A stretch of DNA of 64,000 nt from Turneriella parva DSM 21527 (GCF_000266885.1 NC_018020.1:1240001-1304000), one strand, 5' to 3'; shown: positions 26,611 through 36,681, numbered from the stretch's first letter. Numbers and translations: made by a program. The notes: a model not told the origin generated them from the letters alone.

Positions 26611-28344
26611 ATGCACAATATCGACCTCATACTCACACTCGTCGGTGGCTTCAGCGCCGCTCTCGTGCTCGGGTTTATCACGCATAAACTCGGCTTGTCC
26701 CCCATTGTTGGCTATCTGATTGCCGGCATTGCCGTCGGGCCGCAGACTCCGGGATTTGTGGCGAACCGCGAGATGGCCGACCAACTTGCCGAAATTGGCG
26801 TCGTGCTGCTCATGTTTGGCGTGGGTCTGCAGTTCCACTTCAAAGAGTTACTGGCCGTTCGGCGCATTGCTATTCCCGGTGCAATCGTGCAAAGCGCCGT
26901 GGCAACGGGCCTTGGCGCGCTCGTCGCGCACGCCTTCGGCTGGAGCTGGGCCGCAGGGTTCATCTTTGGGCTCGCGATTGCTGTTGCGAGTACGGTTGTG
27001 CTGACCCGGGTGCTCGTCGACAACAACGAACTGCACACGCCCACAGGGCACATCGCGATCGGCTGGCTGGTGATGGAAGACCTGTTCACGGTTTTCGCTC
27101 TCGTCATGCTGCCGGCGATATTTGGCGAGAACGCTCAGCAAAACCTGGTGATGTCGTTTGCTGTCGCAGGTATCAAGATCGTCGCACTGGTGCTTGTCAC
27201 CATTGTCGGCGGGGGATTTATAATTCCACGATTCTTGACGTACATCGCGCACACCGGCTCGCGAGAACTCTTCACGCTCGCCATTCTTGCCACTGCGCTG
27301 GGCATTGCGGTCAGCTCGACGCTGCTCTTCGGCGTGTCGATGGCGCTCGGCGCGTTTCTCGCCGGCATGGTCGTGGGGCGCTCAGACTTTAGCTTGCGGG
27401 CGGCGAATGAAGCGCTGCCGATGCGCGATGCTTTTGCCGTGCTCTTTTTCGTCTCGGTGGGCATGCTTTTTAACTTCAACAGCCTGCTCGATAACCCATT
27501 GCTCGTGATCGTCACGGTCGCCATCATTGTGGTCGGCAAACCGCTGGCCGCATTTCTGATTATCGTCGCGATGAAATACCCAGTTCGGGTGGCGCTGGCG
27601 GTATCCGCAGCACTCGCGCAGATTGGTGAATTTTCGTTTATACTCGCGGTGCTCGGCGAAAAACTGAAAATTCTGCCTCCGCAGGCTGCGAATATTCTGA
27701 TGGCCGCGGCAATCATCACGATCACGATGAATCCGCTGATATTTCGCAGTGCAGCGCCGCTCGAAAAATGGCTGCGCCGGTTCGCGATTTTTCGCAGCAT
27801 CTTACGGTTCGCAGAACCCGCCGACATGCAGTCGGCGCTCGAAACGGGTGTTGACCCTGACAAGCGTGAGGCAATCGTGATTGGTTATGGCCCGGTGGGC
27901 CGTACCGTCGCCAGGCTACTTGCCGCGAACGGCTTCACTCCGATGGTGATTGACCTGAACCTCAAGACGGCGAGAGAACTGAAGAAGAGAAACCTGCCCG
28001 TCGTCTATGGCGATGCGAGCCATGCAGAAATTTTGAAGAAAGCAGGTGGAGAGACTGCAGACATCTTGATTCTCAGCTCGTCGAGCATCACGGGCGGCAA
28101 AGAAATCATTCGCGAAGCCAAAGCCATGAACCCGAAAATACGCATTCTGGCGCGCACCGCATATTTGCGGGAAATTCACGATTTACGTGCGGCGGGTGCT
28201 GATGCAGTTTTTGCCGGCGAAGGTGAGGTAGCCTTATCGATCACCGAATATATCATGGCGGCGTTTGGTGCAACACCCGAACAGATAGAGCGCGAACGGG
28301 AACGCGTACATACCAAACTCTTCGGCGCCGGCGAAGAAACGTAA
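26611..28344 (+). CDS. CPA2-family monovalent cation:proton antiporter with RCK domain
   Basis: 577 residues. The first 380 form a 12-13 helix transporter (start MHNIDLILTLVGGFSAALVLGFI); GYLIAGIAVGPQTPGF and LLMFGVGLQFHFKEL are CPA2 signatures. From about residue 415 a TrkA-N/RCK nucleotide-binding domain follows (IVIGYGPVGRTVARLLAANG), then PVVYGDASHAEIL. The layout fits YbaL/KefB-type proton-coupled transporters. The ion is unknown. ATG 26611 is chosen because the N-terminal helix starts there; an upstream in-frame start adds an unlikely Cys-rich stretch. Confidence 0.94.
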   Translation: MHNIDLILTLVGGFSAALVLGFITHKLGLSPIVGYLIAGIAVGPQTPGFVANREMADQLAEIGVVLLMFGVGLQFHFKELLAVRRIAIPGAIVQSAVATGLGALVAHAFGWSWAAGFIFGLAIAVASTVVLTRVLVDNNELHTPTGHIAIGWLVMEDLFTVFALVMLPAIFGENAQQNLVMSFAVAGIKIVALVLVTIVGGGFIIPRFLTYIAHTGSRELFTLAILATALGIAVSSTLLFGVSMALGAFLAGMVVGRSDFSLRAANEALPMRDAFAVLFFVSVGMLFNFNSLLDNPLLVIVTVAIIVVGKPLAAFLIIVAMKYPVRVALAVSAALAQIGEFSFILAVLGEKLKILPPQAANILMAAAIITITMNPLIFRSAAPLEKWLRRFAIFRSILRFAEPADMQSALETGVDPDKREAIVIGYGPVGRTVARLLAANGFTPMVIDLNLKTARELKKRNLPVVYGDASHAEILKKAGGETADILILSSSSITGGKEIIREAKAMNPKIRILARTAYLREIHDLRAAGADAVFAGEGEVALSITEYIMAAFGATPEQIERERERVHTKLFGAGEET

Positions 28345-28403
28345 TTTTTTTCCAATTCGATGAGAAAAAACGCCCGTTCTCTGGTATTTAATCTTTAGAG
28401 GAG

Positions 28404-28436
28404 TTCTATCGCGGCCGCTGAGCGGCGGCGATAGAA
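28404..28436 (+). promoter_or_regulatory. Hairpin in the recA leader
   Basis: TTCTATCGC (28404-28412) pairs with GCGATAGAA (28428-28436), and inside it CCGC-TGA-GCGG forms the top of the stem. It lies 22 bases before the recA start. A LexA box (TTTG-N5-CAAA type) was not found. The role is unknown. Confidence 0.5.
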
Positions 28437-28457
28437 TGGAACTAAGGAGACATAATA

Positions 28458-29603
<1,146 letters not shown>

Positions 29604-29610
29604 TGCAGCA

Positions 29611-29639
29611 ATTAGTTGCGGGCAATGCACGCAACTAAT
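29611..29639. terminator. Bidirectional hairpin terminator of recA and the convergent gene
   Basis: ATTAGTTGCG (29611-29620) pairs with CGCAACTAAT (29630-29639), with loop GGCAATGCA. It directly follows the recA stop and contains the stop codon of the opposing gene. No strong T-run is present, so termination efficiency is uncertain. Confidence 0.6.
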
Positions 29640-30147
29640 CGCTTATCTTTAACGGCAGCCTTTTGGGCAACGCCTCTCTTGTCAAAATAGGATCAGTCGT
29701 CTTGTCGCCCGGCCAGTCTTCGAGGCGCGGTCGGGCGGGCGCATTGCCCACGGGTGCGACAAGCACCCGCTCTTTCACGATTCTTTTGCCATCTAGTCCA
29801 ACAGCCATCACTCCATTGTTGCGCAGAAAAAGGTTCATAGCTTCAAACTTTTTCGCCGCCTCGGCGAAGGTTTTGAACGCGAAGTGGATCGGGTAGTTTT
29901 GGTCTTTGTAGTTGTAAGGATATTCTTGCATCATGAGCAGCGTGACCCGGTATTCATCACTTTGGAATTCCATGACGAGGTGTGAAACTTTGCGTTCCCA
30001 CACGATTTTTTCAAACAGGGTGTCATAGATAGGGTATTTATAACCTGCGGCGAATTCTTCTTTGTAGTACTGGTATTCGTCTTTGAAGGTTGGTTTGTCG
30101 GCAAAAACTGCCACAGAAATCAGCACGACAATCAAAGGTGTCTTCAC
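29635..30147 (-). CDS. Secreted protein of unknown function, last gene of an operon
   Basis: 170 residues with a short signal peptide (MKTPLIVVLISVAVFA). The mature part begins DKPTFKDEYQYYKEEFAAGY and has no recognised domain; a proline-rich tail ends KRLPLKISD. The start as read is GTG 30147; a TTG (30135) with AAAGGTG upstream is possible. It follows the CcmB-like gene by 15 bases. The start codon sits in the stem of an 18-bp hairpin (30122-30163), which may limit translation. Confidence 0.7.
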   Translation of the reverse strand: MKTPLIVVLISVAVFADKPTFKDEYQYYKEEFAAGYKYPIYDTLFEKIVWERKVSHLVMEFQSDEYRVTLLMMQEYPYNYKDQNYPIHFAFKTFAEAAKKFEAMNLFLRNNGVMAVGLDGKRIVKERVLVAPVGNAPARPRLEDWPGDKTTDPILTREALPKRLPLKISD

Positions 30148-30163
30148 CTTTGATTGTCGTGCT
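30122..30163. repeat. Perfect hairpin across the start of the secreted-protein gene
   Basis: AGCACGACAATCAAAGGTG (30122-30140) pairs with its complement at 30145-30163 around the loop TCTT. The stem covers the GTG start of the gene at 30147 and the last bases of ccmB. In RNA this would bury the initiation region. Confidence 0.85.
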
Positions 30164-30822
30164 TATTCTTCAAACAGATAACCAAAAAGCAGATTGCCGG
30201 CACCGATGAATACCAGGGCCGCCGCCGCCATGAGCGCGTCGTAGCGAACCGTTTCGATGCCGGCAAGCAGCGCGCCGAGGCGACCCGTGGCAGCAATGAA
30301 GACCGGCAGACAAAGCGGCAGAAAGAGCGCAATTGCGAGAAAATTCTTTTGCGCGCTGTGCTGTGCAATTGCCGCGATCAGTTGGCCCGCAGGTGCCAGA
30401 GCGAGGCCCAGAGGCAGCGCCGTCAGCAGAATCAGCAGAGTCGTCTGCGCATCAGGGGGCGTGGCGGGAAACAGCAGAAAATATCCGATTACGCTAAATA
30501 TCCACAAGGGAATTTGCACCACAAAAGAGACTGCCGACTTCGCGAAAAAAAGACTGCTGAGCGAAACCCGATGCATCGCATAGTAGCGGTACGCAAAACC
30601 TTCGCTTTCCCAGTCGATCGCCATGAGCAAGAGCTGCAAGCTGGCGATGCAATATGCGACCACGGGAAACACTTCGAGCGCCGAGCCGACCCCGACCTCG
30701 TTGCTGAGGCCGAAGCGAAACATCGCGAGCAGCGCAAGCGTCAGCACGAATGCGAGTTGCAACCCGCGCTGCGCGCGGTAGAGTTTAAACTCATTCTTGA
30801 CGAGCGCCCACCAGACCCTCAT
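30163..30822 (-). CDS. ccmB: CcmB-like heme/ABC exporter membrane protein
   Basis: 219 residues with six membrane segments. The N-terminus VWWALVKNEFKLYRAQRGLQLAFVLTLALLAMFRFGL and the DWESEGFAYRYY region match CcmB, the permease of the cytochrome c maturation ABC transporter. CcmC, CcmE and others are not in the window. Start overlaps the ATPase gene by four bases. The pair may export a heme-related or other substrate. Confidence in the family is good, in the pathway moderate. Confidence 0.85.
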   Translation of the reverse strand: MRVWWALVKNEFKLYRAQRGLQLAFVLTLALLAMFRFGLSNEVGVGSALEVFPVVAYCIASLQLLLMAIDWESEGFAYRYYAMHRVSLSSLFFAKSAVSFVVQIPLWIFSVIGYFLLFPATPPDAQTTLLILLTALPLGLALAPAGQLIAAIAQHSAQKNFLAIALFLPLCLPVFIAATGRLGALLAGIETVRYDALMAAAALVFIGAGNLLFGYLFEE

Positions 30823-31445
30823 CGCAATCTGCCTTTTTCCAGAAAGTAGGATCTATCAGCCAAACGGCGCGCGCGGCCGGCGTCGTGCTCTGAGATGAGT
30901 ATCGCGGCGCCGCGCGCTGACTCATGGCGTATGAAATCCACAAGCAGGCCTTCGCTGCGCGCATCTAAACCCGTGAAGGGTTCGTCGAGCAGCAGAATCT
31001 GCGGCCGCGCGAGCATCGCTCGTGCGAGCAAAAAGCGCTGCATCTGCCCGCGCGAGAGTGTGTTGAGTGGCTTATCGGTAAGATGCCGAATTTTCCAGTA
31101 ATCGAGCGCTGCCGTTATTTCTGCCTCGGCCCTGTCGTGCAGCGACCTCGTCAGCGAAAGATTGTGCCCAACCGAAAGCTGCATGTACGCCATCGGATGG
31201 TGCGCTATCAAATGCGATTCGGCGCCAGCGCGAAAGACCACTTTACCTGCATGCGGTTTAAGAATCTGCGCGAGGGTCAAAAGCAATGTCGACTTACCCG
31301 AACCGTTTTCACCTAGAAGCGCGACGACTTCACTACTCAAGAGTTCTCCGTCGACGCCGTTCAGGGCCCAATGTGCCCCATAACGCCGGCCGAGGTTCTG
31401 GTAGGTGACGAGCGCTTCTGTTACAGATTTGGCCCCGCGCTTCAT
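30819..31445 (-). CDS. ccmA: CcmA-like ABC transporter ATP-binding protein
   Basis: 208 residues. Walker A GENGSGKST, signature LSRGQMQRFLLARAMLA, Walker B ILLLDEP, and ISEHD as switch His. Short size and immediate position before a CcmB-like permease fit the cytochrome c biogenesis heme exporter CcmA. It overlaps meaB upstream by four bases and ccmB downstream by four bases, so these are co-translated. Confidence 0.92.
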   Translation of the reverse strand: MKRGAKSVTEALVTYQNLGRRYGAHWALNGVDGELLSSEVVALLGENGSGKSTLLLTLAQILKPHAGKVVFRAGAESHLIAHHPMAYMQLSVGHNLSLTRSLHDRAEAEITAALDYWKIRHLTDKPLNTLSRGQMQRFLLARAMLARPQILLLDEPFTGLDARSEGLLVDFIRHESARGAAILISEHDAGRARRLADRSYFLEKGRLR

Positions 31446-32380
31446 AGTGCCCCGAATTTTTGGCTGAGCTTCTGCGTCAGCTGCAGGCGGCGGGCTTCGA
31501 AACCCTGCGCTGCGTTTTCAGACGCCAGCAGAGCGAGGGCCTTAATACCATATTCACCAAAGTAATACCGGACTTCTTTGCGCAAAAAATAGTTCTCGCG
31601 TTCGAGATCGCCCATTGGGGCGAGGGGTTCGGCAGCCGAGACAAACTCTGCTAGCTCGTTGAACCCCATTTTACGCACCGAGCTGGTTTGAAAGATTTCG
31701 GGCGGCTTGACGCTGCCGTCGACCTTCTGCATAAAATCGAGACTCGACTGCAGCTGGTAAAGACTGCGCTTCGCGAGATCTTCGGCGTCGCACTTGGTGA
31801 TTACGAACGCCTGCGGAATTTCCATAATACCTGATTTCATAAATTGTATATGGTCACCGCTGAAAGGTTGAAGCGCAAGCAGCGTAACGTCGGCAAGGCG
31901 CGCGATTTCAATTTCGCTCTGGCCGACACCGACTGACTCGATGAGCACCAGATCGAAAAACGAGCGCAATACACGGCAGACACGGTAGGTGTTGCGGCCA
32001 ATGCCGCCGAGGTCGAGATCTGATGCCTGCGAACGAAAATAAGTGCGCTCGTCGTTGCCGAAATTCACACGCGTACGATCGCCGAGCAGTGAACCGCCCG
32101 AGACCGGGCTCGAAGGGTCGACTGCCACGACGGCAATACGCCAATTGGGCTGCGAGGCCAATAGGGCATCGACCAGGTGCTGAATGAGTGTCGACTTACC
32201 CGCACCGGGCGCCCCGGTCAGACCGACAAGTAGCCCGGTTTTGTGTTTGGTCTTCGCGAGCTCGCCTTCGAACGCGACGCAGGCCTCTTGGTCGCTCAGG
32301 CGGCCCGACTCGAAATAAGAGATGAGTTTAGCGACTGAAAATTTATCGCCCGCGCGCGCCGCGTGCAAGATGTCAGACAT
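31442..32380 (-). CDS. meaB: MeaB/ArgK G3E-type GTPase (methylmalonyl-CoA mutase chaperone)
   Basis: 312 residues. G1 GLTGAPGAGKSTLIQ, VDPSSPVSGGSLLGDRTRV (switch, MeaB signature), DLVLIESVGVGQSEIEIA (G3) and ITKCDAEDL in place of NKxD. MeaB protects and reactivates B12-dependent methylmalonyl-CoA mutase. No mutase gene is near; the gene sits between an EamA exporter and ccmA in a seven-gene operon. Start at MSDILHAARAGDKFSVAKLI. Confidence 0.94.
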   Translation of the reverse strand: MSDILHAARAGDKFSVAKLISYFESGRLSDQEACVAFEGELAKTKHKTGLLVGLTGAPGAGKSTLIQHLVDALLASQPNWRIAVVAVDPSSPVSGGSLLGDRTRVNFGNDERTYFRSQASDLDLGGIGRNTYRVCRVLRSFFDLVLIESVGVGQSEIEIARLADVTLLALQPFSGDHIQFMKSGIMEIPQAFVITKCDAEDLAKRSLYQLQSSLDFMQKVDGSVKPPEIFQTSSVRKMGFNELAEFVSAAEPLAPMGDLERENYFLRKEVRYYFGEYGIKALALLASENAAQGFEARRLQLTQKLSQKFGAL

Positions 32381-33305
32381 CGCTGACCACCTTGCGGCGC
32401 TTGAGCGTCAACAACGCTACGCCGGCGATCACGAGAACCGTGCCGACTGTCTGCGTGGTCGAAATCACTTCACCGAGAAACGAATAGGCTAAATAGATCG
32501 TCATGACCGGCCCCAGGGTGCTGATAATCGCTGCACGGTTCGAACCGATGAGCGCTATACCCTGCGCCACGAATAGCGACGGCAACACCGTGCAAAAGAT
32601 GGCCATACCCAAAGTCAGATAATAGACCTCTGCGGGAAACCCCAACAGCTTCTCACCAGCAATGACTCCGTGCAAGATAATTGCAACTGCCGAAATCAAA
32701 ATCGCGAAACTCGTGAACACGAGCGGCGAATAATGCCGGGCCAGTTTCTCTGTCGCGACAAGATAGACCGCATAGGTAATCGCGGCGAAGATAACGTAGG
32801 TAGCGCCGATCTGCACTCGGTTACCCGCAAGCGCCGCCTCGCTGTGGTAAGAGATGCCAATACCGACGTAGGTGATCAGCAGCGCGGCAATCTCGCGCCG
32901 ACCTGCTCGATTCTTTAGCCACACGAGTGAAATAATCAGCACAAGCGTGGGATAGATAAAGAGCAGCAGTCTTTCGAAGCTGGCTGAAATATACTCGAGG
33001 CCTACAAAATCGAACCAGCTGGCGAGGTAATAGCCGAAGAGGCCTACGATACCGATAAGGTACCAATCTCTGCGAAATCCGCGTTGCTGCTCAGGTGTCT
33101 GCTGGCGAAAGTACCAGACGAAGATGAGTGCATAGACCGGCATTGCGAAGACCATGCGCAGCGTCAGCGTGGCAAAGCCGGTTACTCCGTACCGGTAGGT
33201 CAGCTTCGCAAGAATTGCCTTCGCCGAAAAGCCGGCGGCGCCGATGACTGTGAAGAGCAGCCCGGCTATGAATCGTTTATCGCGCGGCAGAACCTCAGCC
33301 GTCAA
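32373..33305 (-). CDS. EamA/DMT-family transporter
   Basis: About 310 residues with ten membrane segments (FIAGLLFTVIGAAGFSAKAILAKLTYRYG at the start; last segment TVGTVLVIAGVALLTLKRR). Start proposed at TTG 33305, with AAGG ten bases upstream and an 11-base overlap with the phosphodiesterase gene's end. A GTG at 33338 would overlap further. It overlaps meaB by eight bases. Substrate unknown. Confidence 0.9.
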   Translation of the reverse strand: MTAEVLPRDKRFIAGLLFTVIGAAGFSAKAILAKLTYRYGVTGFATLTLRMVFAMPVYALIFVWYFRQQTPEQQRGFRRDWYLIGIVGLFGYYLASWFDFVGLEYISASFERLLLFIYPTLVLIISLVWLKNRAGRREIAALLITYVGIGISYHSEAALAGNRVQIGATYVIFAAITYAVYLVATEKLARHYSPLVFTSFAILISAVAIILHGVIAGEKLLGFPAEVYYLTLGMAIFCTVLPSLFVAQGIALIGSNRAAIISTLGPVMTIYLAYSFLGEVISTTQTVGTVLVIAGVALLTLKRRKVVSDV

Positions 33306-35076
33306 GCCTGAGATCCTTACGGGTGAGCACACCTTCAAAGAAAGGAGTGTCGTTCACGCGAATGTCGCGAATGACGCCGCGCACCGAGTCGATTGATATG
33401 TTGTGCTGCTGCATAAGTTTCTTGTTCAGCGATATCTGCCCGACCGTCATAAAATGCACAAGCGATTCGTTCTGCGCGACGTCGGGTGGTAGCAGCGTGT
33501 CAATTTCTGCCATGACCTCTTCAACCGTGAGGCGCAGGCCTCCCGATATTTCTGAGAGCGGTGCGACACCGTGGTCGGCGCTGAGCACAAACACGAAATC
33601 TTGCCCATAATTTTTTTCGAGAAACTCGACCATTTTGCCGATCTGCGTATCGATCTCTTTCACTGTATCGCGCGCCTCGAGAGATTCGAAGCCGAAATGG
33701 TGACCTACTGCATCCGCCGATTTGAAAGAGATGTACACAAGATCGGTGAAACCGTCGTTATGCTTTTTGGCGCCAATAATCTGCTCGCTGATTACCGCGC
33801 GCACGAGCTCGCCTTCGAGCTGAGTTTCGGCAGGCGTCGACATGAGCACACCCCAGTTTTCGAGCGCGGCTTTGGTATCGCGAATCTTGTAACCCTCAAA
33901 ACCCTGCGGGTAATATTTGGCATAGTTGAGCAACACATCGCTCGCCTTCGCTGCTGCCGGCAGAGAAAAGTAGCGCGTGTCGGTGATCCATTTCGATTTG
34001 GTGGCATCGAGCCAGTAGACGAAGTTGCCCTGCCGAACGGCGGTCGTGAGGCCATTGCCGTTCGCCGCCGTGCCATTGGCGGCGAGCCATTCGGCGCCAT
34101 GGCCTGCCATGCCGACCGCAGCGCGCAAAGCATAAGACTGTGCAACAATCACGCTCTTGCCGGCGTTGGTGGCATTGAGTACGTCGGCGAGTGATTCACT
34201 TTTGAGATCAAGCGTCGAAACTTTGGTCTCGTCTTTTGTGGCGTAAATTTCAGCCTTGTTGAGCTTCTGCGCGCCGGCCTTTTTTTCCATCGAGAAAAAG
34301 GTATTGCCGATGACAGAACTCTTCACAGGATAAGCGCCGGTACCGATTGCCATGTGCCCTACCGCAGTGTGCGCGTCGAGGTGCCCCACATGCGCGTCGC
34401 TGAAGTTTGCCGACTTCGCCATCAGCTGGTGTATATTCGGTGCGGCATCTTTGTGCAGGCGCAGCAGATTCATACCGCCCTGGTCGATGACGGCAACGAA
34501 AACCAGCGCAGGCTTTGCCGACTGTTGTTTGACGATGGGCAAGGCCTTTGTTTCGACACCGTTCGGGTTACGTATTTGCAACAGTGCAGCGAGCGTCGGC
34601 GCAATGTGCTGCTGGTGCACGCGCTGCCCATAGTCGCGCGGCTCTATGCCCTTGCCATAAAACACCAGCGGAATCGCCGTATCATATTCATGAGCGGTCG
34701 AATGAGAAATGCGCCCGACGCGCAATTTGATCTCGCCATTTTCTTCTTTGTATTCGTGTTCGGGGCTTTTCTGCAGATCGGCGAGAGAACGGCCATATTT
34801 CGCGAGCTCTGCTGCAAGCTGTTCTTTATTGAACCGCGCGATCGCGGTTTTTTTCATCCAGCTCGATTCAAGCAGGGCGTATTTTTTGGGCACCAGATAG
34901 AGATCGATATCGCTGCGTGCCGAACGTTTGTAGAGTTCGACCCAGGGTGCTTCACTTTTTTTGCAGGCGACGGGCGCGAGTAGTGTAGCGGTCAAAACCA
35001 GCAGGGCGACGGACGCAGAACGCGCTGAGCTCCCCTTATTTTTTTTGCCGGGTTGGGCGTCAGTGTCTGCGAACAT
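33295..35076 (-). CDS. Type I phosphodiesterase/alkaline phosphatase-family lipoprotein
   Basis: About 593 residues. The N-terminal signal region (SSARSASVALLVLTATLLAPVAC) is followed by a lipobox-like VAC, so it is a lipoprotein. The alkaline-phosphatase-superfamily metal region reads VFVAVIDQGGMNLLRL ... HVGHLDAHTAVGHMAIGTGAYP (Thr/Ala-rich nucleophile region) and FVFVLSADHGVAPLSEISGG (the His-Gly metal motif). An odd feature is an extra N-terminal domain of about 200 residues with RISHSTAHEYDTAIPLVFYGKGI, which looks like a C-terminal piece of the same fold. Start ATG 35076, alternative 35085. Confidence 0.85.
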   Translation of the reverse strand: MFADTDAQPGKKNKGSSARSASVALLVLTATLLAPVACKKSEAPWVELYKRSARSDIDLYLVPKKYALLESSWMKKTAIARFNKEQLAAELAKYGRSLADLQKSPEHEYKEENGEIKLRVGRISHSTAHEYDTAIPLVFYGKGIEPRDYGQRVHQQHIAPTLAALLQIRNPNGVETKALPIVKQQSAKPALVFVAVIDQGGMNLLRLHKDAAPNIHQLMAKSANFSDAHVGHLDAHTAVGHMAIGTGAYPVKSSVIGNTFFSMEKKAGAQKLNKAEIYATKDETKVSTLDLKSESLADVLNATNAGKSVIVAQSYALRAAVGMAGHGAEWLAANGTAANGNGLTTAVRQGNFVYWLDATKSKWITDTRYFSLPAAAKASDVLLNYAKYYPQGFEGYKIRDTKAALENWGVLMSTPAETQLEGELVRAVISEQIIGAKKHNDGFTDLVYISFKSADAVGHHFGFESLEARDTVKEIDTQIGKMVEFLEKNYGQDFVFVLSADHGVAPLSEISGGLRLTVEEVMAEIDTLLPPDVAQNESLVHFMTVGQISLNKKLMQQHNISIDSVRGVIRDIRVNDTPFFEGVLTRKDLRLDG

Positions 35077-35935
35077 GACTGCCATGTTTGCCGGCGACGG
35101 CACGACGCAAACTTTTTTCAACAAACCCGGTCAATGCGCGCGCCAGCGGCTCGGCGGCCGAAATCTGCACATTGTGACCGCTTTTGGGCAGCACCACAAC
35201 CTCTGATTTTGCGAAATGCGGATTTATAGCGTCGGCATGCCTTGCAGGCGTGAGCGCATCACGTTCGCCATAGACCAGCAGCAATGGCACTTTGATCTTG
35301 CCATCGGGCCACTTTACTTTGCCGGTGAGAAAAGCGCGCATGTACACGCGCGAACTGGCGACACTCAGCGTGTGGTTCTTGATCTGCGCATAAGCCATGC
35401 GGCCCGGCTGCAGAGATTGAGGCATCGCTCCATAGAGATGCAGCCGATCACCGTACGGAAACAGCGCGAGCGCCGCCTGCAACCGGTAATATAGACCCGT
35501 GAGAAACCCCGGCACCCAAAGCGCCTGCTTCAACCGCCGCACGTACGGCGCATAGTCGTCGATCGCAGAAATCGCGACGGCTGCATCGATGGCGACGTTT
35601 TGCCGGGCGATAATGTCGAGAGTGGCGAACGCGCCGTATGAATGGCCGATCAATATGACTTTCTTCAGTCGGTACGACTTGCGCGCGTGCTCAACAAAAC
35701 TTTCGATCAGCTGACTGTTGTTTGCGATCGAAAAATTGGGCGAGACATCATCGCTCAGCCCGTGGCCCGGCAGATCAGGCAAAAAAATTCTGTAACCGGG
35801 TTTCAGATTTCTCGCCAGGGAAATCCACGCCTCTGAGCCTGTCTGGTACCAGCCGTGAATAAAAATAAGGCCGGTCGCGCCGGCGCCCGAGGTACGGTAA
35901 TAAATCGAAGCATCGCGGTTCTCGAAATAGGGCAT
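35060..35935 (-). CDS. Alpha/beta-hydrolase
   Basis: 291 residues of the alpha/beta-hydrolase fold: LIFIHGWYQTG (oxyanion strand), DLPGHGLSDD, nucleophile elbow GHSYG, DALTPARHADAINP (acid) and SGHNVQIS (catalytic His). Substrate is unknown; typical of esterases and similar hydrolases. It is the first gene of the seven-gene minus-strand operon running to 29635 and overlaps the next gene by 17 bases. Confidence 0.93.
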   Translation of the reverse strand: MPYFENRDASIYYRTSGAGATGLIFIHGWYQTGSEAWISLARNLKPGYRIFLPDLPGHGLSDDVSPNFSIANNSQLIESFVEHARKSYRLKKVILIGHSYGAFATLDIIARQNVAIDAAVAISAIDDYAPYVRRLKQALWVPGFLTGLYYRLQAALALFPYGDRLHLYGAMPQSLQPGRMAYAQIKNHTLSVASSRVYMRAFLTGKVKWPDGKIKVPLLLVYGERDALTPARHADAINPHFAKSEVVVLPKSGHNVQISAAEPLARALTGFVEKSLRRAVAGKHGSHVRRH

Positions 35936-36152
35936 CGGTGCCCGTTTCGGTGGCTGAGACGGGCCGGGTATTACTTAAGGGTGCGTAAGGCTTACCAGGC
36001 AGGTCGCAAAAAGACAAAATTCCGGAAAGGTTCTTCGACTAGCAAGGCAAGCCCTATAGGACATTTTTCGGAAGCCTTTGCATAGAAACTGGTTGCCGCG
36101 AAAAACTGGTGCAATGGGCTGGCCGGCCCTCTGGGCAAAGGAGTTCAAAGAA

Positions 36153-36548
36153 ATGAAGACAATGAAAGTATTGGTGCTGGCAACAGCCATGGCATTTTTC
36201 GGCTCACAAATCTGGGCAGATGAGTGCGCGGCGCTCGATCGCGATATTCAAGAGATGAATCTCGCCATCAGCCACATTAAAGAGCACGGTGAAATAACCA
36301 AAGAAGATGCAAAAGAAGCGGCACGCGATCTGAAACAGACCAAAAAAGACCTCAAGGCGATGATCGCTTCGGGTGAAGCAGACGCCGAAGAAGCGGCGAT
36401 GGCTCAGCGTGCGGTTGATGGCATCGACGAATGCATCAAAGGCCTCAGAAAAAATGACATGTCACGCGTCGTCGGCGGCATGGAACAAATCGTCTCTGTC
36501 ATGCACGAATACCGCGCGCATGCACACTGCGGCGAAGCGAGTCACTAA
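36153..36548 (+). CDS. Small secreted helical protein
   Basis: 131 residues. Signal peptide (MKTMKVLVLATAMAFFGSQIWA). The mature part is charged and helical (AALDRDIQEMNLAISHIKEH, TKKDLKAMIASGEADAEEAA) with a pair of cysteines (DECAAL, DECIKGL) and one near the end. No family known. The start at 36153 has GGAG upstream. Between a convergent alpha/beta-hydrolase operon start and a tRNA gene on the other strand. Confidence 0.7.
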   Translation: MKTMKVLVLATAMAFFGSQIWADECAALDRDIQEMNLAISHIKEHGEITKEDAKEAARDLKQTKKDLKAMIASGEADAEEAAMAQRAVDGIDECIKGLRKNDMSRVVGGMEQIVSVMHEYRAHAHCGEASH

Positions 36549-36556
36549 GAGGTTTC

Positions 36557-36578
36557 GGTTCGCGCTTAAGCGCGAACC
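36557..36578. terminator. Perfect palindrome between the secreted-protein gene and tRNA-Ser
   Basis: GGTTCGCGCTT-AAGCGCGAACC, 22 bases, 8 bases after the plus-strand stop and 19 bases past the 3' end of the minus-strand tRNA. Lacks a T-run; likely a bidirectional transcription stop. Confidence 0.5.
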
Positions 36579-36597
36579 TCGCGCATCCATGCGCTTC

Positions 36598-36681
36598 GGA
36601 GAGGGGGGGATTCGAACCCCCGGTAGGTTTCCCTACACATGCTTTCCAAGCATGCACATTAGACCACTCTGACACCTCTCC
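36598..36681 (-). tRNA. tRNA-Ser (anticodon GGA)
   Basis: On the minus strand GGAGAGGTGTCAGAGTGG starts the cloverleaf. The anticodon arm CATGCTT-GGA-AAGCATG is a clean stem; a long variable arm (TGTAGGG/CCTACC) is as in serine tRNAs; T-arm GGGGGTTCGAATCCCCC; acceptor 5' GGAGAGG pairs with 3' CCTCTCC. CCA is not encoded. Confidence 0.97.

Noticed and set aside
28340-28457. A LexA/SOS box upstream of recA
   Set aside because: No TTTG-N5-CAAA or CTGT-type box was seen in this interval; only the hairpin is clear.
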